From assembly GCF_024256385.1 (NCBI RefSeq), contig NZ_JAMLFW010000001.1, positions 3,100,001 to 3,164,000 of the forward strand: 64,000 bases of DNA, read 5' to 3'. The stretch's first letter is position 1, and the number at the start of each line of letters is the position of its first letter. This DNA is from Anatilimnocola floriformis (lineage in GTDB: Bacteria; Planctomycetota; Planctomycetia; Pirellulales; Pirellulaceae). Below the pieces are notes generated by a model that was not told where the DNA came from, did not search any database, and worked only from the letters and a program-made list of their open reading frames with translations. Position numbers and translations under genes: made by a program. Shown here piece after piece: positions 26,828-36,315 of this stretch.

Positions 26828-27542
26828 ATCGTTCCGGCAACGGTACGAGGCGCTGCAAATTGAAGCACTCCTCGCGCAATATCCCGGCCTAAGAATTGTG
26901 CCTTCGCAGGATGAGCGATTGGCGCTGAAAGGGACTTTGGATTTTCATGTCATCGGACCGGCGAATGAAGATATCGCGGATTCCTACGAGATAACGTTGA
27001 CCGTTCGACCAGGCTTCCCGAAGGTGCTGCCGGGTGTCAGAGAGACCGGCGGGAGAATCCCAAAGGACTACCACAAGCTCCACGGAGGCGAGTTGTGTGT
27101 TGGGGCGCCCACCGAAATCCGATTGCGACTTCGCGAAGTACCGACCCTTCTCACCTTCGTAGAGGGTTTCGTCGTGCCGTATCTATATGGGTATTCCCAC
27201 CGCGAAAGACGCGGCACCATCCCCTACGGAGAGCTTGCCCACGGAAATGATGGTATCCGACAGCATCTCGCCACGATGTTTCGTGCGAAATCGATCGAAC
27301 AATCGGAGGAGTTTCTTCGGTTAGCAGGAATGAAGAAGCGAACGGCCAACAAACTGCCGTGCCCATGTGGAAGCGGACGACGACTTGGGCGGTGCCACAA
27401 TCGAAGCGTGAATCAGCGGCGCAAGGAGATTGGACGGCACTGGTTTGCAGCCGAATACGAACAGATTGCAGAGCTCTTGAAGTTGTATGACGACGTCGAA
27501 ACGCCCCTCCCTCCATTGCGCAAACACCGGCTAGCTCTTTAA
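26820..27542 (+). CDS. E2-like CBASS protein fused to a SEC-C zinc motif
   Basis: 240 residues; ATG at 26820, GGAG upstream, overlapping the CD-NTase stop. Residues 1-150 fit a prokaryotic E2 (UBC-like) fold. PKDYHKLHGGELCVGAP (81-97) gives the catalytic-type Cys93 after a His, and the TFVEGFVVPYLYGYSHRER motif is typical of CBASS E2 proteins without E1. CPCGSGRRLGRCH (181-193) is a SEC-C zinc motif, then a helical tail. With no E1/JAB gene downstream the operon is type II-short-like. E2 probably modifies or primes the CD-NTase. Confidence 0.75.
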   Translation: MPKSFRQRYEALQIEALLAQYPGLRIVPSQDERLALKGTLDFHVIGPANEDIADSYEITLTVRPGFPKVLPGVRETGGRIPKDYHKLHGGELCVGAPTEIRLRLREVPTLLTFVEGFVVPYLYGYSHRERRGTIPYGELAHGNDGIRQHLATMFRAKSIEQSEEFLRLAGMKKRTANKLPCPCGSGRRLGRCHNRSVNQRRKEIGRHWFAAEYEQIAELLKLYDDVETPLPPLRKHRLAL

Positions 27543-27830
27543 GCATTCGTCCAGCGGAACCTGTCAGCGATGACGGGCAAAACGATTGCAATGGCCAATC
27601 AGAAGTGGCATTCCTTCTCGACGTAATGTTTTCGCACAAGCTGGCATGGGTGAGTGGGAAACTGAAGGAGCAGTCACTCCCTAATTTCGGCAAAGATCCT
27701 GTCCTCTCCGTTGAATCATCCGACGCCTGTCCGCTTCAGACCAAGATTCTCAGGGCATTGAGAATCAGGTTAGCGAATGCGAGAAGTTCCTGCAGACCAC
27801 TATGGTGTGGCCAATGGACTTCGACTACCG

Positions 27831-30800
27831 CTATTTCTTGCGTCTCTGTCTGCGAGCACGATGGACAACGCCAACAGGTCTATTGTCCAACTCGCGGACA
27901 GTCTGCACGGTCTCAGTGAATCCCCATTTGAGAAGGCGTTCGAAGAGATCGAGTCCCGCAGCTCGACGACGTTCATCCCGCTGCAATGTAATTGCGATGC
28001 TCGTCAGCGCTGAGTCAGCAAGGTCAAAATCTCTCCGATGCTCATCTTCCCGTTGTGCTTCCAATTGATCCAACAGCGCGCTGGCAAGTTTAAGTACAGC
28101 GTCAGGCATGGACGCCGCAAACAGTTCAAGCATTTCGGCGAAGTGGTATGCGCTAACATCTCGAATAAGGCTTGGATTTTCAGCGGTGACTTGCAAAATG
28201 CGTTTCGAGTCCTTAGTCGGAACAAAAGCCGTGTTGAGGAAAAGTTCCGAAAGAGCACTATTCGCGAAATCCGATCCGCGCTGGGCGATTGACTCGAAAA
28301 CTGAAGTCGCCCGTGAACGGCACCGAGGATTCGCCCATAGTCTTGCTGCAGCGAATGCAATGCCCTTTAGCAACGGGCCATCCATGATCGACGCGGGTTT
28401 CATCGCCTCTTCGACCTTCTGATCGACAGATTCGAAGCCGTCCAGCATGATGTAGCTGACGCCGAACAATTCGCCCTTAGCTTGTTGTGCGAATGACCAG
28501 TCGCTTTTTCCTAGTTCCTCGCAATATCTCGCATACACTTGTGCGCCGAGGAGTTTACGTATTCCGGCGAGAAGTCGCGCGCCAAATCGTGAGTCGCGAA
28601 CGGACGGATATTTTGCAAACAGTTCCTCAAGAAACGCAATGGCAGCTGAACTATTGCAGTATTGGAGCATCCGCAATTCGTGGCAGAATACTTTCCAAAC
28701 TCGCGCGCTCTCAGCCCGACCGACGTGGGATTGCAGTACTTCGAGCCATTCCTCACTTGCGGGTGGTTCTCTGCGAATCAACCCGTAGGCCAACGCACAT
28801 AGAATCCAATATGTACCACGAGGAAGTGTGTAGGTGCCGCCTCCGTCGAATACGACGCTCCGTGTCCGTTCATCGTCGGATTCGCCAATATCGCCAGACT
28901 CATCGGTGCGAAATACCCACTGACTCAACCAGGATTTCAGCAGGTTGCAAATGTCGGCCGGTAGACCATCAGCTTGTCCGGCTCGACGAGTGCAGGAGCT
29001 CGCAACTGAATCTTGGAAGTCCTGCGAATTGAAGCCGAGACCCACCAGTTCGTGAATCAGAGAGAAATAGTCGATGGACGGAAAGGCTGTATCCCCAATC
29101 GACCGAATGACAAAAGATGCGGGTACTTGGTGATCTGTACTTCGAAGCTGCTTCAATATTTTGGCAGCCCGTTCAGGACTCGATTTGGCGAGTTCAGCCA
29201 ACGCCGTCGACGCCTCCACCGTTCCACCTACCCCGCTGTGCCTGGGATGCCAGTCGGCGCCATCAGGCAATTCGTCAAACAACTTCAGAACTTGCGCGTC
29301 CTGAGCGAGGTTCATCTGCTCGGTCGACATCGGACTCAAGACTTTGCCAAATTCAGTTTCAGATGTAACTTCTTCCATTCTTTTCTTGACTGTCGGCAGT
29401 GCAGTTTCTTCTGCAGTTAAGGAAGCCTTGGACTCGCTTGAGAGCAGCTCAGTAGGAATTGATAGCTGCAGCCATAGGCGGGCCTCACGGTCCCATTGCC
29501 TTCTATCGCGTCGGGTCTCTACGTCTTCATCGGGTATGTTTGGCTGATATTCGGTCCAGTTGGCAATGCACTTTTCCAAGTCTCGCAGACGCGATTCGCC
29601 GAGTTCTGGCGAGATCTTCGCAATCAATGCACGCGTTTCGCTATGTGGTTCTTGGTAGTCGCCTACCATGAGCCGTCTGGAATCAGACATTAGGTACTCA
29701 AACGACAAAGATGCTGACTCCGGTGCCAGCTCAACGAGAGTTCGGCAGAGCAATCGTTGCACCAGCATAGAGTCGCTGACCATTGCTTTTCGAAAGAATC
29801 GTTCAAATGCTGGAAAGTCATGCTGACCTAGCTCCAACATCGCGACCAGCACCGCGCTCATTAGAGGGTGCCGCACATCGGAGTTGCTGTCGAAGTCATA
29901 GTGCACATGCGACGACCTGTAGCGGTTGATGATGTGATGAACGCCGTCAAGTGTTAAGTCGATTGCCTCAGTGAGTGCCGGCCACATTTCATTTAGAAAC
30001 TCCATCGGGGCCGCTTCAGCAATCGCGGGCATGTCGTATCGGCCATCAGCGGAGTCAAGCAACTTGCAAATCGGGTTGTTGAGCCTTCGCGTAAACTCGG
30101 CGGATAATCGCTCGGCCAGATCGGCATTGTCTGGCACGGTATCACTCTGTGATGCTGCGGCAGTTCGCACTGCATTCAGTTGTCGTCGGAATTCGACTGC
30201 CACGATCCGAGGCGCTAGTTTGGGGGTGTACGCGGCGGCCTTGCTTGCGATGCTGGTAACAAACGACTCGTTGATTGTCGACCTGGCGACGATTTTGCAG
30301 ATGATGGAAATTGCTCGTTCATTCCAGTGCGCAAATTCGTCGAAAATCCGGAATGTCAGTCGGTCCATATCCGGATCTTGGAGCCAATATTTCTCGATGA
30401 GGTCGAGAACGCTGCCAGGTGAATGATTAGCCGCGATTGATAACAATTGCACGATCTGCCATTCCGCACCGTGCGGGGTCTGCATCACGTCCGCAATGTG
30501 GCTGTCTCGCAGTCGATCGAACCATCCTTTACTATTCGAAATCGCTAACAGTGCGCGTCGTCGAAAGTCATCATTTTCCAGCCAATTCGTTAACCATGCT
30601 TCCTCTTCTCCATCCGGGTCCTGCAGCCGTCCAATAAAGTCGAGTAGCAGGTGTTGGACGTGTAGTCGCAGGGATTCCGAGCATAGCCGGGTCATCTGTT
30701 TTCGGTATGCATCCTTCGATGCCTCTCGTAAATAACCAAGTGTGCTCCAGAGCGTCGGGCGAATGAAAAGCGCGTGCTGCCGCTGAATTACGTATTCCGC

Positions 30801-32525
30801 AAAATCAGTTTGACCTTGGACGATTGCTCGCGCCCTCGCATGGCTGAGCAGAGTTTGGTGCTGGAAACCAAACTGGAAGCGGTTGTCCGAAATCTTCAAA
30901 ATTCCATCGGCCACCAGCTGGTTCAACGTAGCCCGTCGTGCATCAAACTGAGCAAGTGGCAGCCAGAGCACTTCTCTGTTCGACATTTCTTCCGAAATAG
31001 CAGCAAGCAAGATAGACTTTGCGTCCGCATCCGCAGATCGTGTTACTTTTCTGTACCAGAGCTCTTCTAGCATCTGTTGATAAGAATCGAATACGCGTTG
31101 TTCAGACGAGTCGGTAAGCTGCTCAACGAACAACTTGAGATTCTGCGGGGCTCGCAAGACCTCTCTGAAATTCGCGGGCCAATTCTCAGCCTGTGTCCCG
31201 CGTTTTTGGAGAATAGCAGCGATGGTCTCCCAGCTCGGCAACGAAAGTACGACCTCCTCGGCGTTGATCGTTCGAAATCTGGCATCATGAGCGAATTCAA
31301 ACGTTCGGCTCGATGCAATGACATAAACGTTTGGAGTTTCGGCCAGTTCGTGAATCAGATTCAGAAGTACGTTCAATCGACCCGACCGCAGATCAACTAG
31401 GTCGGCCACGGCATCTAGCTGATCAATTAGAACAACTACCTTTTCGGTTGCGGCCAAGGTCTTGACACAATCCGCAACGGTGCCAGAAAAATCGAGCCGT
31501 TCGGCGAGTTTCCCAAGAGTGTCTACATGCACATCTAGAGTGTCTGCTTTGATTGCCAAGCAAGTCACTCCACTTTCCCGAAGAGAAATTCCAAGTTGGG
31601 CTAGGAGTGCGGACTTACCGCTACCTGGTTCGCCGAGCAGAACGCTTACGAGGGTTGGTTTGGATTGAATGTCATTCAGGAGTATTTCGACTTCGGGGCG
31701 TTCGATCCAGATCTGCGCACCGAGAGTCCGTGGCCAACTTAGTAGCGTTTGCGAGGCGCTGGCAATCTTCTTCCGAATGTCGTGGATTGGGAGCGTTGTT
31801 GACGGAATCTCTGCAGATTGCCTATCGCTACTTTGCAGAACGCTTCGAATAGGTTCTAGGGCAATTTCGAGCTCATCGCGGATGTCGTTTCGGACATCCG
31901 CGCGGGTTGCATCAACTACTTTGCGAACTCCGAAGAAGCTGTCTAGGAGTGTGGGATCGTGGGTAAAAATGTCTTGCGTGATTGCGAGTCCACCTTGCCG
32001 ATCACCAAATGGCCACCATTCGTTTGCGAACTGCAGCAGATCGTCGGAGGGGGCTTGCTTCAAGAATTTCGAGAGGTAGTCCTTCGCGTGCCTAGTCCAC
32101 TCACTTTGATATTGAATTAGATCCTGTGATGTTGCCGTCAGGTCCCTGGATACGAAAAAGACGACCTCATCGGGTTGCTCGGGAATGGCTTTCGAGAACA
32201 CATTGACGTACACCTTCGCCATCTCTGAGGCGACCTCAGATATGCTGACATTTGTTGCGAAGTTTTTGCATTGAATGAGCCGCGTGCGGCCACTCGTGGA
32301 CACATGGATTATGTCGCGACCCATGTCCGCAGTCTTGCCGTAGTAGTAAATGCGATCGCTGGGAAACTGTTTCCGAAGGAGCAAAAAGCATAGGACTTCA
32401 AATTCGTCACCGCTCAGCTTCGAGAATGGCAGTGCGTGATCGGCCTGCAGCCAATCTGGCTTACTTCTTTGAGTAGGCAGCTCCCGAAGTGAATCATCGG
32501 GTGATTCCGTAGTTGTTCTCGACAT
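27831..32525 (-). CDS. Mrr-like nuclease fused to STAND NTPase (Avs-like anti-phage sensor)
   Basis: 1564 residues from the ATG at 32525; a GTG at 32561 gives 12 extra residues, and neither has a strong ribosome binding site. The N-terminal PD-(D/E)XK/Mrr domain (about 30-190) has SGDEFEVLCFLLL, MGRDIIHV (Asp71) and LIQCKNF (QCK 85-87). The P-loop NTPase follows with LLGEPGSGKS (297-305) and VVVLIDQLD (363-371). The rest, over 1100 residues, is helical with repeat-like segments, expected to bind the trigger. Architecture and size match antiviral STAND proteins in which ligand binding causes tetramerisation and nuclease activation. It converges on the CBASS operon. Confidence 0.8.
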   Translation of the reverse strand: MSRTTTESPDDSLRELPTQRSKPDWLQADHALPFSKLSGDEFEVLCFLLLRKQFPSDRIYYYGKTADMGRDIIHVSTSGRTRLIQCKNFATNVSISEVASEMAKVYVNVFSKAIPEQPDEVVFFVSRDLTATSQDLIQYQSEWTRHAKDYLSKFLKQAPSDDLLQFANEWWPFGDRQGGLAITQDIFTHDPTLLDSFFGVRKVVDATRADVRNDIRDELEIALEPIRSVLQSSDRQSAEIPSTTLPIHDIRKKIASASQTLLSWPRTLGAQIWIERPEVEILLNDIQSKPTLVSVLLGEPGSGKSALLAQLGISLRESGVTCLAIKADTLDVHVDTLGKLAERLDFSGTVADCVKTLAATEKVVVLIDQLDAVADLVDLRSGRLNVLLNLIHELAETPNVYVIASSRTFEFAHDARFRTINAEEVVLSLPSWETIAAILQKRGTQAENWPANFREVLRAPQNLKLFVEQLTDSSEQRVFDSYQQMLEELWYRKVTRSADADAKSILLAAISEEMSNREVLWLPLAQFDARRATLNQLVADGILKISDNRFQFGFQHQTLLSHARARAIVQGQTDFAEYVIQRQHALFIRPTLWSTLGYLREASKDAYRKQMTRLCSESLRLHVQHLLLDFIGRLQDPDGEEEAWLTNWLENDDFRRRALLAISNSKGWFDRLRDSHIADVMQTPHGAEWQIVQLLSIAANHSPGSVLDLIEKYWLQDPDMDRLTFRIFDEFAHWNERAISIICKIVARSTINESFVTSIASKAAAYTPKLAPRIVAVEFRRQLNAVRTAAASQSDTVPDNADLAERLSAEFTRRLNNPICKLLDSADGRYDMPAIAEAAPMEFLNEMWPALTEAIDLTLDGVHHIINRYRSSHVHYDFDSNSDVRHPLMSAVLVAMLELGQHDFPAFERFFRKAMVSDSMLVQRLLCRTLVELAPESASLSFEYLMSDSRRLMVGDYQEPHSETRALIAKISPELGESRLRDLEKCIANWTEYQPNIPDEDVETRRDRRQWDREARLWLQLSIPTELLSSESKASLTAEETALPTVKKRMEEVTSETEFGKVLSPMSTEQMNLAQDAQVLKLFDELPDGADWHPRHSGVGGTVEASTALAELAKSSPERAAKILKQLRSTDHQVPASFVIRSIGDTAFPSIDYFSLIHELVGLGFNSQDFQDSVASSCTRRAGQADGLPADICNLLKSWLSQWVFRTDESGDIGESDDERTRSVVFDGGGTYTLPRGTYWILCALAYGLIRREPPASEEWLEVLQSHVGRAESARVWKVFCHELRMLQYCNSSAAIAFLEELFAKYPSVRDSRFGARLLAGIRKLLGAQVYARYCEELGKSDWSFAQQAKGELFGVSYIMLDGFESVDQKVEEAMKPASIMDGPLLKGIAFAAARLWANPRCRSRATSVFESIAQRGSDFANSALSELFLNTAFVPTKDSKRILQVTAENPSLIRDVSAYHFAEMLELFAASMPDAVLKLASALLDQLEAQREDEHRRDFDLADSALTSIAITLQRDERRRAAGLDLFERLLKWGFTETVQTVRELDNRPVGVVHRARRQRRKK

Positions 32526-32810
32526 GTAGCTGGCCCAGAGGAAAGGCAGGGAGAGATTCACAGATTCTACGGCAAATGCTCTAGGATTGGTTGCGACAAC
32601 GCTGCACGAACGAGCGGGTGTGAAGGAGCCGAATCAGCACGACGGAGCGTTCGTCGGGAAGGTCAGGCGGGATTGGCCAGAGTACGCTGTATTCCGCGAA
32701 CTTCACCTGATCTTCAGCCGTCTCTGGACAGGGGAAATACACATGTTCAAGAAGGATTGGCCGAAGTACCACGCTGGGTGGGCCAGCGTCGGCCTGCAGA
32801 CCTGCGAGAG
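32526..32810. other. Interval between STAND gene and relaxase fragment
   Basis: Several short frames overlap here. The longest on the minus strand (32772-32581, starting VLRPILLEHVYFPCPE) looks protein-like but has no ribosome binding site, and the relaxase frame ends at its edge. It may be an unrelated gene's 3' end fused at a deletion junction or a small gene preceding the STAND gene; not assigned. Confidence 0.3.
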
Positions 32811-33395
32811 CTATGTAAAGATCGTCAGCAAGGTGCTCGCGGAAGAGGTGAACTGCGCGGCCTTCCAGTGTTCCTCCTGCCCGTCGGAGGTCTGGTTGAA
32901 TACAAAGCAGTGTGCATGCAGGTGCGGATCGGGAATGCCTTCGACCGGCCGTGCCGTGAGATGTACGAATTCACCCCAGGCAAGATTGCCGGTGACACGT
33001 TCGTCGTCCCGGCCGCCGGTCCGCACGCGGGTTTTTACTTCCGCTTCGATGTCTTCCATCGTTTCGCGCACCGCGCCCTGGAACGGGGCCTGTATTCGCT
33101 CGTCGCCCTGCAGCAGGTACGCCAGCGAGACGCCTTTGGGCACGCTGAAGTTGAAGTCGTACCCGATCGTCCGGTCGGATTTGGTTCGCGGGCTTAAGCG
33201 GCCGCCGAGCCTTGGATCAAGATTGTCGCACAGCGCTTCGAAATCCCGCTGCTCGGTCTGGCCTTCAAGCCCCAGCAGCGCAGCACCCTTCCCGCCCCAG
33301 TATCCGGCGAGTTCCTGTCCTTCGGTGTAATAGTCGGCCTTGGAGTAGTAGCTCTTGGCACCTGCTGAAGACCGGTTCTGGATGATGCGGAGCAT
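32811..33395 (-). pseudogene. Truncated TrwC/MobF-type relaxase
   Basis: 194 residues, against about 300 for the relaxase domain and about 900 or more for full TrwC. The N-terminus retains the catalytic tyrosines (SYYSKADYYTEG) and the metal-binding three-histidine motif (DPHLHAHCFVFN), plus TIGYDFNFSVPKGVSL. The frame then runs out at TSSASTLLTIFT without the rest of the relaxase or the helicase. A plasmid or conjugative element has therefore been deleted here; the product might still nick DNA but could not unwind it. Confidence 0.75.
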
Positions 33396-33546
33396 ACTCA
33401 GTAATTAGCGCGAACCGTCAATCAATACCAGAAAAAAACTATAAGTCCTCGCCCCCATCGTAGCGATTCGATACATATCCAGTACAATTGCTGTCACTGC
33501 TAGCACCTATGGCTCGCGTTTACCTTTGTTTTGCAGCGGGGGCGAT

Positions 33547-34557
33547 ATGGAACTGGTCCGGATTCATGCCTATGAGGTAATACCTCAACGCCTCGCCAAG
33601 ACACCAACGCCGCCGCGCGGCGGAGCGATTAACGCGGATAAAGACTTCGAGGCCATTCTCAACGACTATTTCCAGAAATCGAAACTGGACGCGCGGCCGA
33701 TGGTGAACCTGCGCAAAGCGAGCAAGGGAAGCGGCTCGACCCATGAACTACGCGACCACGCTTTGGCGTATTGCTTTAGCTCCGCGCCGGCTGCCAAGAG
33801 CGCTGCTGTCGCGATCGCCACCCGGCTTGGAGATTCGATGGATGATCGCTCTGATTCGACGCTCCTCATGCTGGCCGCCTATAAGGATGATCCCGTGCGC
33901 CGGCTCGTGATGTGGGCCTTCCCAAAAGAAGAGCCCTTCCAGTTTTCTTCAAGCCAAGAACGGGCGCGGATCAAGGTACTCAAAAACGCTTTCAGCCGGT
34001 CCTCGTCATTTAAAAAGGGAGCGTTGCTCCAGGGCCCCAACACAAATGCGGCTTTCTGGACCGGCCGTGTTATTGACAAGCAGGGTGAAAGCGGGCCCGG
34101 CACCGCGGCCGATTATTGGGTAAGCCTGTTTCTCGACAGCGTGCCTTCGCTAAACGGCACTGCTGGAACGAGGGTGCTTGCGAAATGCCTGCGGTCCACG
34201 TTCGATTCGCTGGCCGATAAATCGGCTCGCGACCAGCTCACGCATGCGATTGTGGCCGTCCGCGCATCCACCCGCAAGCAATGGTCCCTGAATATGTTTG
34301 CCAACGAGTACCTGACGGATAAAACCAAGACGGCGTTTCTCGCTCATGCGCCTGCAGAGGCGCGCAGATCGGTTTTTACACTCAACAAAGACGAGTTTAC
34401 GGAGAAGCTCCAGTACATGGTTTATACCACGCAGGACAACGTCGTCATTGCCGCGCCGTTTGCCACGATCAACCAGTCGGTAAAGATTCAGGACAAGGCG
34501 GCGCAGCGCCAGATTAAATACCAGGGCGTCGTTGTCGGCGAAAAATTGAGGGCCTAG
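33547..34557 (+). CDS. Unrecognised 336-residue partner of a patatin-like phospholipase
   Basis: ATG at 33547. A leading segment with a proline-rich loop (KTPTPPRGGAINADKDFEAILNDYF) precedes a helical region and a middle block AAFWTGRVIDKQGESGPGTAADYWVSLFLDS. The C-terminal part has KDEFTEKLQYMVYTTQDNVVIAAPF. No enzymatic motif. It may be a sensor or regulator of the phospholipase, because only one base separates its TAG from the GTG of the next gene and both lie beside defence genes. No close family recalled; a vague resemblance to nucleoid-associated NdpA-type proteins was not convincing. Confidence 0.65.
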   Translation: MELVRIHAYEVIPQRLAKTPTPPRGGAINADKDFEAILNDYFQKSKLDARPMVNLRKASKGSGSTHELRDHALAYCFSSAPAAKSAAVAIATRLGDSMDDRSDSTLLMLAAYKDDPVRRLVMWAFPKEEPFQFSSSQERARIKVLKNAFSRSSSFKKGALLQGPNTNAAFWTGRVIDKQGESGPGTAADYWVSLFLDSVPSLNGTAGTRVLAKCLRSTFDSLADKSARDQLTHAIVAVRASTRKQWSLNMFANEYLTDKTKTAFLAHAPAEARRSVFTLNKDEFTEKLQYMVYTTQDNVVIAAPFATINQSVKIQDKAAQRQIKYQGVVVGEKLRA

Positions 34558-34558
34558 C

Positions 34559-36010
34559 GTGACCGATGAACTCACTGACGCCTACCGCCTCCGGCGTCCG
34601 CTCTTGCTCGCCGCCGCGGCCGAAATCCAGCAGGAACTGGCGGAGTTCCTCGCGGATCAAAAGCTGGCTTGCCGCGCCAGCGCCACCGTCGCCACGGCCG
34701 AGGAATTCACGGCCGCACTCGCCCGGCGGAAAGACCTTTTGTCGCATCCGCTGACGGATGCGGATGACCAGATTGTTGGGCGGATCGACGTCTACGACTT
34801 CCAGAATGTCGCCGTCGCCGAAGACCTGGTGGGAAAGCTATACACCGTCCATTCAGCCGATTGGCTGGATGCGCAGGCCGGAAAGGCACCCGTTCGCCGA
34901 CTCAGCTGTGTCGTCCCCCTTCAGGCCATGCCGGATGGCTGGAGTTCCAGGCGTGACGTCCCTGTTTATTTTCGCCTCGATATTGAGGCGACGCAGCAAC
35001 CGCCGCCTGCCCTGCGTCCGCTGCCGCGCGTGGTATACCCTCCGGACCCGCATGCTCCACTGGCGCTGATCATGAAGGGAGGCGGCATCAAGGGCCTGGC
35101 GTATGTCGGTGCGCTCGAAGAGCTGACGAAACGCTATCGCTTCAACTGGTTCGTAGGCACGTCCGCAGGCGCGATTACCGCGATCCTGCTGGGAGCGGGA
35201 TATACGCCGGAAGAAATGAAGAAGCTCATGAGCGAAAAGGACTTTCGCGACTTCTTCGACGCGTCCTGGTACATGTATCCCTCCAATTTAATCTTTCACC
35301 AGGGGCTACATCACGCGAACGCGTTCACCATCTGGCTGGATGAGTTGCTCGCGAATAAGCTCAACAGCCAGCAACGCGTCCGGCTTAAGGACCTGCCGCA
35401 CCGGGTCACCGTCTACGCGTCACGCCGCGGACGCCGGACCCTGAAGTTCGATTCAATCGATGCCGACGCCGATGCGGCTTACGCCGCCCGGTGCAGCATG
35501 TCGATCCCTTACGTATTCGTTCCGCAGAAAGAGCAGGGCATCCATACCTATGACGGCGGCATCCACCAGAATTTTCCGGTGGAAGAGTTGCTTCGCGACC
35601 ATCCGGGCACTGAATTCGTCAGCCTCTTCCTGGGACCGGAAATCTACGAGACGCCGAAATCCCGTTTCGTGATCAGCGACCTGCTTTCGATCTGGACGGA
35701 AGGCGCTGACATCGAAACCGTATCGCGCTACCGTGACCAAACGGTTGTCATCGATCCGCGTCCGGTGGGCACCCTCGACTTCGACCTCTCCGCCGACGAG
35801 AAAGAATATCTGCTCGCCTGCGGCCGGACCGGCGCCCTTGCTCACCTGGCGAGCGAAGCGGAATGCACCGCCGCACGAACCGCCCGTGACACGCTGAAGG
35901 CGACCATCCTGCCGATACGCACGAAGCGTTGGCGGTGGAAATGGGCTCGACGCACCCTTTATTGTGCGTTAGCCGGACTGGCCTATGTTGCCTATCGCAT
36001 CTTCTTTTAA
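34559..36010 (+). CDS. Membrane-anchored patatin-like phospholipase
   Basis: 483 residues, GTG start with GAGGG upstream. Residues 1-165 form an N-terminal domain of unknown fold. The patatin domain has the oxyanion loop GGGIKG (174-179), the nucleophile elbow GTSAG with Ser202, and the dyad D-G-G around Asp332 (YDGGIHQNFPV). The C-terminus is basic, then a hydrophobic helix (TLYCALAGLAYVAYRIFF), placing it at the inner membrane. Patatin effectors kill by phospholipid degradation in CBASS (CapV) and other systems. No nucleotidyltransferase accompanies it, so its trigger is likely the preceding gene product. Confidence 0.75.
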   Translation: MTDELTDAYRLRRPLLLAAAAEIQQELAEFLADQKLACRASATVATAEEFTAALARRKDLLSHPLTDADDQIVGRIDVYDFQNVAVAEDLVGKLYTVHSADWLDAQAGKAPVRRLSCVVPLQAMPDGWSSRRDVPVYFRLDIEATQQPPPALRPLPRVVYPPDPHAPLALIMKGGGIKGLAYVGALEELTKRYRFNWFVGTSAGAITAILLGAGYTPEEMKKLMSEKDFRDFFDASWYMYPSNLIFHQGLHHANAFTIWLDELLANKLNSQQRVRLKDLPHRVTVYASRRGRRTLKFDSIDADADAAYAARCSMSIPYVFVPQKEQGIHTYDGGIHQNFPVEELLRDHPGTEFVSLFLGPEIYETPKSRFVISDLLSIWTEGADIETVSRYRDQTVVIDPRPVGTLDFDLSADEKEYLLACGRTGALAHLASEAECTAARTARDTLKATILPIRTKRWRWKWARRTLYCALAGLAYVAYRIFF

Positions 36011-36134
36011 CGCGGCGCTAGAACGAAGCGCTCATCGGCAACACACAGGCGGGTTCATCGGCACGGGCCGTCAGGTTGTACGGATTCCCTGAAGCGTCTG
36101 AAACGCCGTTCAAGCGATCGGCTTGTTCATCGCA

Positions 36135-36260
36135 CTAGCTAGGCGAACCTGCCGCCATGACTTCTGCTGTGTTGAGACTTAATACAACCAGCAGGCTTGC
36201 GAACACGCTCCGCGGCAGACTGCCTCGTTTCGCTTTGGCAGACATTTTATTGCAGGCCAT
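36135..36260 (-). CDS. Possible short secreted-protein remnant (41 residues)
   Basis: ATG at 36260 with GGAG 5 nt upstream. It encodes MACNKMSAKAKRGSLPRSVFASLLVVLSLNTAEVMA, which has the shape of a signal peptide (basic n-region, hydrophobic core, A-x-A cleavage), then stops after a few residues. It looks like the start of an exported protein, perhaps a conjugation-type component, cut off by a deletion. Confidence 0.3.
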   Translation of the reverse strand: MACNKMSAKAKRGSLPRSVFASLLVVLSLNTAEVMAAGSPS

Positions 36261-36315
36261 TAATACTCCAACGCGACCCACTTTTAAGACCGGCTGCTGC
36301 TCGGTTCCATCACAC

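Noticed and set aside
32581-32772. Protein-like minus frame before the STAND gene
   Set aside because: Start VLRPILLEHVYFPCPE looks coding, but no ribosome binding site or homology; listed only as an uncertain interval.
32587-33330. Long plus-strand frames over the relaxase fragment
   Set aside because: The minus frame has the relaxase motifs; the plus frames are their complement, without known domains.
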